This document shows, one piece after another, positions 15,499 through 24,245 of a stretch of DNA of 51,628 nt (position 1 is the first letter of the stretch; the number at the start of each line of letters is the position of its first letter). The stretch is from assembly GCA_017883385.1 (NCBI GenBank), contig JADGNQ010000027.1:1-51628 (forward strand), given 5' to 3'. The position numbers were made by a program, and so were the translations under genes. Origin of the DNA: Candidatus Sulfotelmatobacter sp. Its GTDB lineage: Bacteria > Acidobacteriota > Terriglobia > Terriglobales > Acidobacteriaceae. The notes below the pieces were generated by a model. It did not search any database. It worked only from the letters and a program-made list of their open reading frames with translations, and was not told where the DNA came from.

Positions 15499-16980
15499 TC
15501 AATACCAGCCAATCGGCGCTTCATTCAGATTGATGTATACCTGCTTGGTCTCGAGATATTCTTCGATGCCCCAAGGGCCGAGTTCGCGGCCGAAGCCGGA
15601 TTGCTTGTAGCCTCCCCACGGCGCTTCGACGTAGGTGGGCTGCATGTGGTTGACCCAAACGATTCCGGCGCGCAGAGCTTTCACCGAGCGCATGGCTTTG
15701 AAAATATCGCGGGTCCAGACGGCGGCGGCGAGGCCGTAGGGAGAATCGTTGGCGATCTTCAGCGCGTCCTTCTCATCTTCGAATGGAATCACCGCAGCGA
15801 CCGGGCCGAAGATTTCTTCGCGAGCAATGCGAGCGCTGTTGGTCACGTCGTAGAAGATTGTGGGCTGCACGTAGTAGCCCTTCGCGAATTGTTCGGGACG
15901 TCCGCCGCCGGAAGCAAGCTTGGCTTCTTTCTTGCCAATCTCTATATAGGAGTTCACGCGGTCGTACTGCTCCTTGCTGACCAGTGGGCCCATTTTCGTC
16001 TCCCGCTCCAGTGGAGGACCGAGTTTGATCTTCTTCGCTTTCTCGGTCATGGCCTCGACGAACTTCTTGTAGATCGATTTCTGCACAAGGATCCGGCTGC
16101 CGGCCGAGCAGACCTCGCCTTGATTGATGAAGACGCCGAAGAGAGCACCGTCGATGGCCGCCTCGAAATCAGCATCGGCGAAAAAGATGTTGGGCGATTT
16201 ACCACCGAGTTCGAGAGTGACGCGCTTCACGGTGTCGGCGGCCTGTTTGACGATGATTTTGCCAACGGCGGCGCTCCCAGTGAAGGCGATCTTGTTGACG
16301 TCGGGGTGTTGGACGAGCGGGGCACCGCAGGACTCGCCGAAACCGGTAATGACGTTGACCACGCCCGGAGGCAGGCCGCAGTCTGCGAAATGCTTGGCGA
16401 ATTCCAAAGCCGTGAGCGGCGTCTGCTCGGCTGGTTTAAGCACGCAGGTGCAGCCTGCGGCCAGCGCCGGCGCTAGTTTCCAGGCGGCCATCAGCAGCGG
16501 GTAGTTCCACGGGATGATTTGTCCTGCGATACCGACGGGCTCTTTGAGCGTCAGGCTCATGGCATTGTCGGGGACAGGGTTCACGTAGCCGACGACCTTG
16601 GTGGCGAGTCCGCCGTAGTACTCGAAGCAGGTGGCGACGTCGTTGAGATCGTATTCGGCCTCGACGATGGGTTTGCCGGTGTTGCGGCATTCGAGTTCGG
16701 CGAGCGCGGGCAGGTTCTGGCGAACTTTGTCGGCGAGACGGAAGAGAACGCGGCCGCGTTCCTGCGCGGTCGTGGTCGCCCATGGGCCTTCTTCGAAGGC
16801 GGCTTTGGCAGCGGCGACGGCGCGGTTCACGTCGTCGGCAGAGGCGTCTGGGACTTGAGCGATGACTTCCTCGGTCGAGGGATCGTAGACAGGGAAGGTC
16901 TTCGCCGATTTGCTCGCGACCCATTCCCCGTTGATGAACATTTGATAGGTACGGACTTCGGTTGTGACTCCGCCGGGCAT
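15499..16980 (-). CDS. NAD(P)+-dependent aldehyde dehydrogenase (betaine/aminobutyraldehyde type)
   Basis: 493 residues from the ATG at 16978-16980, with an excellent Shine-Dalgarno (AGGAGGTCGG) 6 nt ahead. Catalytic set: PWNYP with Asn159, LKPAEQTP with Lys182, LELGGKSPN with Glu257 and GEVCSAGSR with Cys291; the C-terminal PWGGYKQSGFGRELG follows. Closest in pattern to betaine-aldehyde/gamma-aminobutyraldehyde dehydrogenases and plant-type ALDH2/9 enzymes. Next to gabT and a permease it would oxidise 4-aminobutanal to GABA, and perhaps 3-aminopropanal to beta-alanine. Betaine aldehyde as substrate cannot be excluded, though no choline genes are present. Confidence 0.87.
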   Translation of the reverse strand: MPGGVTTEVRTYQMFINGEWVASKSAKTFPVYDPSTEEVIAQVPDASADDVNRAVAAAKAAFEEGPWATTTAQERGRVLFRLADKVRQNLPALAELECRNTGKPIVEAEYDLNDVATCFEYYGGLATKVVGYVNPVPDNAMSLTLKEPVGIAGQIIPWNYPLLMAAWKLAPALAAGCTCVLKPAEQTPLTALEFAKHFADCGLPPGVVNVITGFGESCGAPLVQHPDVNKIAFTGSAAVGKIIVKQAADTVKRVTLELGGKSPNIFFADADFEAAIDGALFGVFINQGEVCSAGSRILVQKSIYKKFVEAMTEKAKKIKLGPPLERETKMGPLVSKEQYDRVNSYIEIGKKEAKLASGGGRPEQFAKGYYVQPTIFYDVTNSARIAREEIFGPVAAVIPFEDEKDALKIANDSPYGLAAAVWTRDIFKAMRSVKALRAGIVWVNHMQPTYVEAPWGGYKQSGFGRELGPWGIEEYLETKQVYINLNEAPIGWY

Positions 16981-17022
16981 GATTTTCCGACCTCCTACAG
17001 TATCGGCGAGCAACGCTCGCAC

Positions 17023-17050
17023 GGACAGCCGAAGGCGGCTGTCCCCACAT
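17023..17050. repeat. Family C palindrome, copy 1
   Basis: GGACAGCCGAAGGCGGCTGTCCCCACAT-type element: AGCCG(A)AGGCGGCT forms the hairpin and CCCCACAT is a conserved tail. A nearly identical copy lies at 18608-18634, at the other end of the permease gene. It is preceded by GCGAGCAACGCTCGC, another small palindrome. Confidence 0.85.
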
Positions 17051-17056
17051 TAATCT

Positions 17057-18574
17057 CTAGCGCCGAACTTCGCTCGCCGGCACAGGCGAGACGATTGCGC
17101 CGATTTGAACCGGTTGCGACACCTTATGCCGGCCGTAGACGAAGAAGAAAAATGCGGCCAGTCCGATGAAGAACACTGTGCCGCCGAACATCCACAGCTC
17201 GTAGGACCACAGCGACGTGATTTGCTGGGCCGGGAAAAACACCAAAGCGATACCAAGGATCGTTGTCAGGAATCCGCTGGTCCCAGCGAGAAAAAGTGTG
17301 GTCCGGCCGTATTGGCCTTGGGGTTTCGACTCCGTAACCGCGAACTTCACGAGCGCGCCGAACATGTAGACGAACGGGACAAGTTGAAGAACAACCGCGA
17401 GCGAAAGGAGCTTCTGGAACACTTCGCCGGCGCCCGCCGGGCTCAGATACAAACGCGGGAGTAATCCGAAAACGCCCATCAGCTTGTCCCAAAACCACCA
17501 GCCGAAGAAATTCCCGAGCACGAGGAGTCCCGAGACAATTGCCTGCACGATCAGCGCGGCGTACGGCGTGGTGTAACGCGGATGGACTTTGCCGAGCCAC
17601 GAAGGCATGTAGGAATCGAGTCCCGCGACGAAGGGAATGCGCGCGGAACCGCCCATCCACGCGGAGCCGATGCCCGCGATCGAAAGGCTGAGCATCAGAG
17701 CGAAGGGCATGGAGATCCAGCCGACGCCGACGCGCTCGGCCATGTGGCTGACAGCTTGGACGATTCCTTGCAGCACATTGACGTTCTTGCCGACGGCGAC
17801 GAGGAGGGTTAGCGTCGCACCGATGTAGAGAGCGCCGGAAAGGACTCCGCCCCAAGCAACCGCGCCGGGGAGAGTGCGGCGTGGGTCTTGAATTTCGTCG
17901 CCCATGACGGAAGCGAGTTCGAGACCGACCAGACCGAAGCAGATCACGCCGAAAGAGTTCAGTACGAATTTGGGATCGGCGGGGATCTTGAAGTCAGCCG
18001 CAGTGATGGTCGTTCCAAAGCGCGACCAGACCACCACACCAAGACCGATCAGCACGGCGGCGGCGATGAACGTTCCAATCGCGCCCAAGTTGTTGATCCA
18101 CTTGCCGATGCCCAGGCCGAGAATGTTGAGCACCGTCAGCACGACGAGCAAGGCGACGGAGGCGGTGGAGGCGAAGGCTCGATTATCCGCCAATCCCTGA
18201 TGGCCGGGGCCGAGTACGTAGACCGACACGCCGACGAAGTAGAGCATGACCGTCGGTACGTAGAGCATGTTGTTGGTCCAGTAACACCAGCCGGAGAGGA
18301 ATCCATGGAAGTCGCCGAAGACTTCTTTGGCCCAGAGGTAGACGCCGCCTTCGCCGGGATAGCGATGTGCGAGTTCGATGACCGCGATGCCCTGAGGCCA
18401 GAAGAAAAGGAGGAGCGAGATAATCCAAAGCCAGACGGTGACGCCGCCGTTGGCGGCGATGGAGGGGACGACGTTGAGATTGAAGACGGCAACGACGAAG
18501 AGCAGCACCAGATCGCGGCGTCCGAGGGCGCGGATCAGGTGCGGCTGAGCGTCGGGTTGGGCGGTGGTGGACAA
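17057..18574 (-). CDS. APC-superfamily amino acid/amine permease
   Basis: 505 residues if read from the TTG at 18572-18574 (GTAGAGAAATC ahead). Upstream in-frame codons fall in repeat C and D sequence and are unlikely to be coding. About 12-13 transmembrane helices are visible. The first helix carries VVAVFNLNVVPSIAANGG in place of the classic APC GSG motif, and the conserved YPGEGGVYLWAKEVFGDFHG loop follows helix 2, as in glutamate/GABA and amine exchangers. It probably imports a GABA-like, amine or amino acid substrate for the flanking enzymes. Flanking copies of palindrome C frame the gene. Confidence 0.85.
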   Translation of the reverse strand: MSTTAQPDAQPHLIRALGRRDLVLLFVVAVFNLNVVPSIAANGGVTVWLWIISLLLFFWPQGIAVIELAHRYPGEGGVYLWAKEVFGDFHGFLSGWCYWTNNMLYVPTVMLYFVGVSVYVLGPGHQGLADNRAFASTASVALLVVLTVLNILGLGIGKWINNLGAIGTFIAAAVLIGLGVVVWSRFGTTITAADFKIPADPKFVLNSFGVICFGLVGLELASVMGDEIQDPRRTLPGAVAWGGVLSGALYIGATLTLLVAVGKNVNVLQGIVQAVSHMAERVGVGWISMPFALMLSLSIAGIGSAWMGGSARIPFVAGLDSYMPSWLGKVHPRYTTPYAALIVQAIVSGLLVLGNFFGWWFWDKLMGVFGLLPRLYLSPAGAGEVFQKLLSLAVVLQLVPFVYMFGALVKFAVTESKPQGQYGRTTLFLAGTSGFLTTILGIALVFFPAQQITSLWSYELWMFGGTVFFIGLAAFFFFVYGRHKVSQPVQIGAIVSPVPASEVRR

Positions 18575-18607
18575 GATTTCTCTACGAGTCGCCTCGCTTC
18601 GCTTGGC

Positions 18608-18634
18608 GGACAGCCGAGGCGGCTGTCCCCACAT
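18608..18634. repeat. Family C palindrome, copy 2
   Basis: GGACAGCCGAGGCGGCTGTC followed by CCCCACAT; one base shorter in the loop than the copy at 17023. It lies just upstream of the permease start and supplies a false ATG (in CCCCACATGAG read on the other strand) in frame with the permease. Confidence 0.85.
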
Positions 18635-18648
18635 GAGCATTGCTGGTG

Positions 18649-18684
18649 CACGTAGGGGCGGACGAATGCGTCCGCCCCTACGTG
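18649..18684. repeat. 16-bp perfect hairpin (family D)
   Basis: CACGTAGGGGCGGACG (18649-18664), loop AATG, CGTCCGCCCCTACGTG (18669-18684). It ends 3 nt from the stop codon of the aminotransferase gene. Confidence 0.9.
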
Positions 18685-18687
18685 AGT

Positions 18688-20064
18688 CTAGTGCGCTACT
18701 GCGACCGGTTCGGCGCGCTCCTGCTGCGCTTTCGCGAGCGAGGCGGCGATGTCGTCGAACGCGGCCAGGTGCTTGTCGATGTCGGCGTCGGTGTGCTGGA
18801 CGGAGATGGTCCACTGTTCATCCCACCAGTAAGGCTGGGCCATCACGCCACGGTTGACCATGCCGAACCAATAGTGACGCCAGAGATCGACGTCGACCGT
18901 GGTCCAGTCGCGGTAGTTGCGAATTTCTTTCGGGTAGAACATTAGAGCGCCGTTAGCTCCAGCTTGCGCGATGTAAGCCTGAAGGCCGACTTTCGCGAGG
19001 GTCTTGCGGTAGCCGTCGGCCAACTTCTTGCTGAGCCTTTCGACGTGCACATAGTTCTCGCGCGTCAAGACGTGGCGGAAGGTCGCGAGGCCCGCGGCCA
19101 TGGAAACCGGGTTCGTGTTGTAGGTGCCGCCGTGGAAGACTTTGTGCTGCGAGATGAGATCCATGACGGACCGGCTTGCACCGAAGGCAGCGAGCGGCAG
19201 GCCGCCGCCGATCGACTTCGCCAGACAGATCATGTCGGGATGCACGCCGAAGTATTCGCTGGCACCGCCCCAGCAGAGTTTGGCGCCGGTTTTTACTTCG
19301 TCGAAGATCAGCAGCGCGCCGTGCTTGGTACAGATTTCGCGTAGGCCTTTCAAGAAGCCGGGCTCGGGCATGCAGAGTCCGACGTTCATGAGGATTGGTT
19401 CGAGAATGATCGCGGCAATTTCGCCGGGATTCTCCTTGAACCGGCGCTCGACCGTAGCGAGGTTGTTGAACGTCGCGATGAGAACATTGGCAATTGCGGA
19501 CTTGGGCACACCCAGACCGCCGGTAACAGCCGTTGGATTGTCGATGTCGCCGAAGTCGGGGGCATGCGGTTTGACGCTGACCAGGGCGCTGTCGTGCAGG
19601 CCGTGGTAAGCGCCTTCGAACTTGACAATCTTGTCGCGTCCGGTGGCCGCGCGGGCCAGGCGAATCGCATGCATCGTGGCTTCCGTGCCGCTATTACCGA
19701 AGCGGCACATCTCGACCGGAAAGCGATTGCAGATCTCTTCGGCAAGTTCCCATTCCATGTCGTGGGGCATGCCGAACATGGTGCCGGTGGAAAGGCGCTT
19801 TTCGACCGCCTTCATGACGTCCGGATGACAGTGTCCCGCCATCAGGGCGCCGAAGGTCAGGTTGTGGTCGATGTATTCGTTGCCGTCGAGGTCGCGGAAC
19901 TTGCTTCCACTGGCTTCCTTGACGAAGATCGGCCACGGGTCGTAGGCGCGATAGTTGCTGGCCACGCCGAGGGGAATACGTTTGAGATTCTTTTTGTGCG
20001 CTTCGGCGGACTTGGGCGTGCGCCGCTCGAAAGTTGACAGTTCCTTTTCTAATTCGGGATACAT
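18688..20064 (-). CDS. Class III aminotransferase / glutamate-1-semialdehyde aminomutase-like
   Basis: 458 residues from the ATG at 20062-20064 (CGGAG 7 nt upstream). PLP marks: RFGNSGTEATMHAIRLAR (121-138), the GAYHG segment (151-155), LLIFDEVKTGAK with Asp255 and [15 protein letters not shown] with Lys283. The pattern (NSGTEATMHAIRLARA; FDEV; GG-TYNTNPVSMAAG) is that of the HemL-like branch, which contains aminomutases and omega- or beta-amino-acid aminotransferases. No other tetrapyrrole genes sit beside it and the setting is amine catabolism, so a catabolic aminotransferase is more likely than HemL. It is first in the minus-strand catabolic cluster. Confidence 0.8.
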   Translation of the reverse strand: MYPELEKELSTFERRTPKSAEAHKKNLKRIPLGVASNYRAYDPWPIFVKEASGSKFRDLDGNEYIDHNLTFGALMAGHCHPDVMKAVEKRLSTGTMFGMPHDMEWELAEEICNRFPVEMCRFGNSGTEATMHAIRLARAATGRDKIVKFEGAYHGLHDSALVSVKPHAPDFGDIDNPTAVTGGLGVPKSAIANVLIATFNNLATVERRFKENPGEIAAIILEPILMNVGLCMPEPGFLKGLREICTKHGALLIFDEVKTGAKLCWGGASEYFGVHPDMICLAKSIGGGLPLAAFGASRSVMDLISQHKVFHGGTYNTNPVSMAAGLATFRHVLTRENYVHVERLSKKLADGYRKTLAKVGLQAYIAQAGANGALMFYPKEIRNYRDWTTVDVDLWRHYWFGMVNRGVMAQPYWWDEQWTISVQHTDADIDKHLAAFDDIAASLAKAQQERAEPVAVAH

Positions 20065-20115
20065 CAGATTACTCCGGGAAATCTCAAGCCTGCATCCTGG
20101 CAGGCCATTAGAATG

Positions 20116-20138
20116 CCCGGGCGGCGGGACCGCCCGGG
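20116..20138. repeat. GC-rich perfect hairpin between TonB-dependent receptor and catabolic cluster
   Basis: CCCGGGCGG, loop CGGGA, CCGCCCGGG: nine perfect G/C pairs. It lacks a T run on either strand, so it is not a standard intrinsic terminator, but it could stop or pause transcription leaving the receptor gene, or block decay of that mRNA's 3' end. Confidence 0.7.
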
Positions 20139-20172
20139 GGTGCACGTTTCTTCTTCTACTTTACTCTTCCCA

Positions 20173-23100
20173 CTAGAAGTAGAACTTCAAAGCAAACTGC
20201 ACCAGGCGCGGATCGCGAGCTTGCAGCACCTGGCCGAACGTCGTGTTGGAGAAGTTTCCGTCCGGATTGACGAATTGCGTTTTGTTAGCCAGATTGAAGA
20301 TGTCGGCCCGGAACTGGAAATATCTCGACTCTGACAGTGTAATCCTCTTGGAGACGGTGACGTCCCACTGGTTCTCGCCGGGGCCGCAGCAGATAGAGCG
20401 CGGCGTGGTGGCGAATTGCCCAGGAGTCGGATCGTTGAACTGGGACAGGTTGAGATAACGGTGAGCACAGTCGGGATCGCCGGCGCCGGCGCACGATGTA
20501 CCGTCGCTGTGAGTCAACACCTTAGGGTTCAACAATTGCGGTGTATTTCCCGTCATCTGCGGCGCCCCTGCCCCCAGGAAGAACAAGCTGCTGATCAACT
20601 CGTTGTCATCCTCGGTTTGAATGCGGATGGGAAAGCCGCTCTGGAACTGGATGATGCCTGAAACCTGCCAGTCGTCCAGCACTTTTCCGGCGAAGCCGCT
20701 GTATTTGCGAACCGGAAGATCCCACACGTAGTTGATGACGAAGCGCTGCTTCGAATTGAAGAGCGACAGCGCACGGCTCGCCTTGTAGTTGAAGGGATTG
20801 ACCGTTTCTTCGAAGCTCGAAGCCCAGTCGAGCGACTTGCTCAGCGTATATGCCGCCTGGAACTGAATGCCGTGCGAGAAGCGCTTTTCTACGCTGGCCT
20901 GGAAGGAGTGATAGGAGGAAGGGGCGATGGTGTCTTCGGCAAAAATGTTGCTGAAGACAGGAATACCGTCTACGGGACAGCCAGTGCCGACTCCGCCGCC
21001 CGACATCGGATTGCAATTCGGCGATGAATAGGGGCGAAGGCCGGGTAAGAAGATTCCATTCGGAGCCACCGAACCAATGGAAGTCCCCGCAGGAATAACC
21101 GTGGGATTACCTCCGCCGTTTCCGGTGTAAGGGACAACCAGTCCCCCAGTGGGGGCGACCGCAGCAGGACTCACGAGATACGAATTGTCCTCAGCGAACG
21201 GACTACAGGTCGCTTGCGTTCCAAAGCCGTCGGTGACCCACGTGGGATCCGTGTTGGCAAGTGCGGCGAGGCCGAGGCAGGTCTGGGGAATCCCCGGATT
21301 AATGTCGTGTGAGGCAAGCAGGCGATGACCTTGCGAGCCGACGTATCCGAGTTGCAGGACGATATCCCGCGCCAGTTCTCGCTGAATCGTGAAGTTGTAC
21401 TGCGCGGTGTACTGCGTCCGCATCTTGGGCTGGAAGTCGCCAAAGAGCAGCATGGAACGGAAACTAGCCCAATCGGTTGCCGTTCCGGGCTTCGGACTCA
21501 GAATTCCGGTGAACGGGTTCGGATTCACACCGCCGTTCTGGGCAATGAAGGGAGTATTGAAAAAGGTGGCAGGAAGGAAAGTGCTGCCGCCGAATGGAGG
21601 CTCGGCGCCGAACTGTTCGAGTACTAACTGCTCCATCGGATTGTAGAACAAGCCCCAACCCGCGCGGATGCTGGTCTTGCCGTTGCTGCCGAACAGCTTG
21701 GCAAGCGGCCCGCTCGGAGAATTTGGACTGTAGGCAATGCCAACGCGAGGCGCCCACGCCTTGTAGTAAGTCTGCGTCAGACCGTTCTGCACTCCCTTGT
21801 CGCCGGGAACGACCAACCCTGTCGGCAACACTCCTGCATCGGCGCAGGTGCTCGCGCCAAAAGCCGTCTGCTCATCCGCTGTCAGGGTGCAAGGATAGAC
21901 CGTCGTATTCTGCCCTGGCCGGAAAGTCTGAACATGGTGCAGCACATCGGTGAGCGGAGTATCGAGCTCCCAGCGAAGTCCGTAATTGAAAGTGAGTGAC
22001 GGATTGATCTTCCAACTGTCCTGCGCGAACGCATATACGCCGGTGCTACGGATATTTTCCCGCTGGGCCGACCCTTGGGCGTAACTATCGGCTAGGCCAA
22101 GCAGATAGCTCGGATAGTTATTGTCGAACTGCACTGCGTTCGAAGTCGATCCGTCGAAGGTGAACTGTCCGCTGGTCTCAAAGTACAGGGTCTGGTCGAA
22201 GCGCGAGCGCCGGATGTCGGCGCCGAACTTGAAGGTGTGATTCCCCTTGACCCATGTCAGATTGTCGGACCACATGAAGGAATTGCCCACCTGCGGCAGT
22301 TCGCCTTCCCAACCGTTCCCAATGGCAAACCCACCTGAAACATCGACAAAGGGAAGGCCGGTGCGGGTGGTAGGCAGACCTGTGGTAATGCCGTATTGCG
22401 GGTTAGTTCCGAACTGACCTTGCAGCGAGTTCGCACCGGAGTTCGAATCTGACGTTCCGTTGAAACATACAGCCTGAGCGGCGACTGACGAGCAGGATGA
22501 CTGCACCGAGCCCGTGGTCTGTGGATGCTGGAAGGTCAACTGTCCTTCACGCATGTACGTAAAACGAAATTCATTCACCAGCGAGTTGCTGATCGTCCAG
22601 GTGTGGCTGGGATTAAATTGCTGGTAACGCGAGCCGACTTTCGTCCCAAAACCCGGGATATTCGCTCCGGAGGCCTGGAAGTTGTAGAAAGGCTCAAAGT
22701 CTTTATCGTCGGTGAAGTAGTAATAAAAACTGAAGTTCTGGTGGTCGTTGATGTGGTGATCGAGGCGCAGCGTGAACTGATTCTGAGTGTCCGCCTTGGC
22801 GGGAACGGATTGGAAGGTACCGTCAGGCCGGTTGGCGCCAGGGACGAAGCGAAGCAGGTCGGTCGCTACCGGGTCCATGCAACTGCCGGGTATTGCGTTG
22901 GTCGGAAACACAGTGGACCAGTCAATCGTGCCTGTCTCGGAATCGACGGGGAGATTGGCAATGCCATTTGCCCCTAGGCCAAGGGCGCTATCGCACCCGG
23001 GACGACCGTCCAGGGCTTGAGCAACGGTGGCGTCGCTGATCCCTCCCAGAAATTGGGAACCACCAGAGAAATCTCCGGTCCTTTCCAGCGGGTTGGGCAC

Positions 23101-24093
23101 AGCCACCGTTTCGCCGGATACTCCCTGGCGAATGCGGCGGCCTTCATAAGAGGTAAAGAAGAAGGTACGGTCTTTCTTGATCGGGCCGCCGAAGGTACCG
23201 CCGAACTGATTCTGGTTGAACTGGGGCTTTACCGTATTGAGAAAGCCCTGCGCGTTCAGAACCTTGTTGCGGAAATATTCATACACGTTGCCATGCCACT
23301 GGTTGGTGCCCGACTTGGTGACGACGTTGACGACCGCGCCGGAGTTGCGTCCGTATTCCGCGTCGAAGGTGTTGCTGATGACGCGAAATTCTTCGATGGC
23401 GTCGGGAGTCGGCTGAATGGTGGGCAGGTTAACGAACTGGTCGTTGGCGTCGCCGCCATTGACGCTGAAATTGTTGGCGCGATCCCGGCCTCCGTTAACG
23501 GAAACCGAGCCGGCACTGTCGCTGCCATAGAAGGTCCCACCGCTGGAGCCCAACTGCGACTGCACTCCCGGTTGCAACTGCAGGAACTGGTAGCTATCGC
23601 GGGCGTTGAGCGGTAGTTCGTTTACCGAGCGATTGTTGACCACAGCACCGAGCTGGGTGCTGCTGGTATCGACCAGAGGGGCTTCGGAGGTGACGTCGAC
23701 CACTTCCTTCTGCTCGCCCAATTGCATGGTCATATTCAAGGTGATGACCTGGTTGATATCGAGGGCGATGCTGCGGCGGACAGCCTTCTTGAATCCGGTC
23801 AGGTCGAAGGTGAGAGTGTAGGTGCCAACGGGAAGATCAGGGAACCCGTAGTCGCCGCTGTCATTGCTGGTGACGTCGCGGGCCACGCCGGTCGCTTCGT
23901 TGGTGGCCGTCACTTTCACTGCCGCGAGCACTGCGCCCGTGGGATCGGCAATGCGGCCGAGGACCCGCCCTCCGGTGCCTTGGGCTGAGAGCAGAACGGG
24001 GAATGAGAGGCAGACAACGAGAGCCAGGCACACCGCTTTCAAATACGTCATAGACAGAGACAGCTCACACCAGCGGGCTCGCAGTGACGGCAT
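20173..24093 (-). CDS. Oar-like TonB-dependent outer-membrane receptor with carboxypeptidase-like N-terminal domain
   Basis: 1306 residues from the ATG at 24091-24093 (GGAGG 4 nt upstream). The signal peptide has its core at about residues 18-35 (LKAVCLALVVCLSFPVLLSAQ region). A carboxypeptidase-regulatory-like beta-sandwich follows (RVLGRIADPTGAVLAAVKV; GDYGFPDLPVGTYTLTF), then a TonB plug (about 130-260: LPLNARDSYQFLQLQPG), then a long 22-strand barrel ending in FALKFYF with a terminal Phe. Acidobacteria carry many such receptors, thought to import large or scarce substrates using TonB energy. Here it sits between amine catabolism genes and their probable regulator, so amine or polyamine-conjugate uptake is a fair guess only. 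Confidence 0.9.
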   Translation of the reverse strand: MPSLRARWCELSLSMTYLKAVCLALVVCLSFPVLLSAQGTGGRVLGRIADPTGAVLAAVKVTATNEATGVARDVTSNDSGDYGFPDLPVGTYTLTFDLTGFKKAVRRSIALDINQVITLNMTMQLGEQKEVVDVTSEAPLVDTSSTQLGAVVNNRSVNELPLNARDSYQFLQLQPGVQSQLGSSGGTFYGSDSAGSVSVNGGRDRANNFSVNGGDANDQFVNLPTIQPTPDAIEEFRVISNTFDAEYGRNSGAVVNVVTKSGTNQWHGNVYEYFRNKVLNAQGFLNTVKPQFNQNQFGGTFGGPIKKDRTFFFTSYEGRRIRQGVSGETVAVPNPLERTGDFSGGSQFLGGISDATVAQALDGRPGCDSALGLGANGIANLPVDSETGTIDWSTVFPTNAIPGSCMDPVATDLLRFVPGANRPDGTFQSVPAKADTQNQFTLRLDHHINDHQNFSFYYYFTDDKDFEPFYNFQASGANIPGFGTKVGSRYQQFNPSHTWTISNSLVNEFRFTYMREGQLTFQHPQTTGSVQSSCSSVAAQAVCFNGTSDSNSGANSLQGQFGTNPQYGITTGLPTTRTGLPFVDVSGGFAIGNGWEGELPQVGNSFMWSDNLTWVKGNHTFKFGADIRRSRFDQTLYFETSGQFTFDGSTSNAVQFDNNYPSYLLGLADSYAQGSAQRENIRSTGVYAFAQDSWKINPSLTFNYGLRWELDTPLTDVLHHVQTFRPGQNTTVYPCTLTADEQTAFGASTCADAGVLPTGLVVPGDKGVQNGLTQTYYKAWAPRVGIAYSPNSPSGPLAKLFGSNGKTSIRAGWGLFYNPMEQLVLEQFGAEPPFGGSTFLPATFFNTPFIAQNGGVNPNPFTGILSPKPGTATDWASFRSMLLFGDFQPKMRTQYTAQYNFTIQRELARDIVLQLGYVGSQGHRLLASHDINPGIPQTCLGLAALANTDPTWVTDGFGTQATCSPFAEDNSYLVSPAAVAPTGGLVVPYTGNGGGNPTVIPAGTSIGSVAPNGIFLPGLRPYSSPNCNPMSGGGVGTGCPVDGIPVFSNIFAEDTIAPSSYHSFQASVEKRFSHGIQFQAAYTLSKSLDWASSFEETVNPFNYKASRALSLFNSKQRFVINYVWDLPVRKYSGFAGKVLDDWQVSGIIQFQSGFPIRIQTEDDNELISSLFFLGAGAPQMTGNTPQLLNPKVLTHSDGTSCAGAGDPDCAHRYLNLSQFNDPTPGQFATTPRSICCGPGENQWDVTVSKRITLSESRYFQFRADIFNLANKTQFVNPDGNFSNTTFGQVLQARDPRLVQFALKFYF

Positions 24094-24145
24094 GGAACCT
24101 CCAGACATCTTCGGGAGAGTTTGATTTTTCCTTGAAAGCGACGGC

Positions 24146-24173
24146 TTGTAACCGGCCACAACCTTGCTATAAT
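24146..24173 (+). promoter_or_regulatory. Promoter of the MerR-XRE-cupin regulator gene
   Basis: -35 TTGTAA (24146-24151), 16-nt spacer, -10 TATAAT (24168-24173). The -10 hexamer matches the consensus fully and lies in the centre of the inverted repeat at 24160-24184. The transcription start would be near 24180. Confidence 0.6.
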
Positions 24174-24184
24174 CCCGCAAGGTT
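24160..24184. promoter_or_regulatory. Perfect inverted repeat, probable operator shared by two divergent promoters
   Basis: AACCTTGC (24160-24167), spacer TATAATCCC, GCAAGGTT (24177-24184). The spacer contains the plus-strand -10 box, and the right arm overlaps the predicted minus-strand -10 (24187-24182). A protein bound here would block both promoters. Confidence 0.6.
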
Positions 24185-24209
24185 AGAGAAGCAGGGTGGG
24201 GACTGTCAA
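24182..24209 (-). promoter_or_regulatory. Promoter of the TonB-dependent receptor gene
   Basis: On the minus strand: -35 TTGACA (24209-24204), 16-nt spacer, -10 TCTAAC (24187-24182). The -35 is a full consensus match and the -10 matches four of six. The start of transcription would fall inside the inverted repeat, giving a 5' leader of about 80 nt. Confidence 0.5.
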
Positions 24210-24245
24210 GGGGAAAAAAACGGGTCTCTCCGATAGAAATTTCTT

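Noticed and set aside
18575-18814. Longer N-terminus for the APC permease
   Set aside because: The upstream codons come from palindromes C and D and give an Arg-rich stretch unlike any permease.
18688-20064. Annotation as HemL of tetrapyrrole synthesis
   Set aside because: The family match is real but no other heme genes adjoin it and it heads an amine-catabolic cluster; hemH lies 17 kb away in another context.
20116-20138. Intrinsic terminator after the TonB receptor
   Set aside because: The hairpin is perfect but no T run follows on either strand, so it is listed as a repeat/hairpin.
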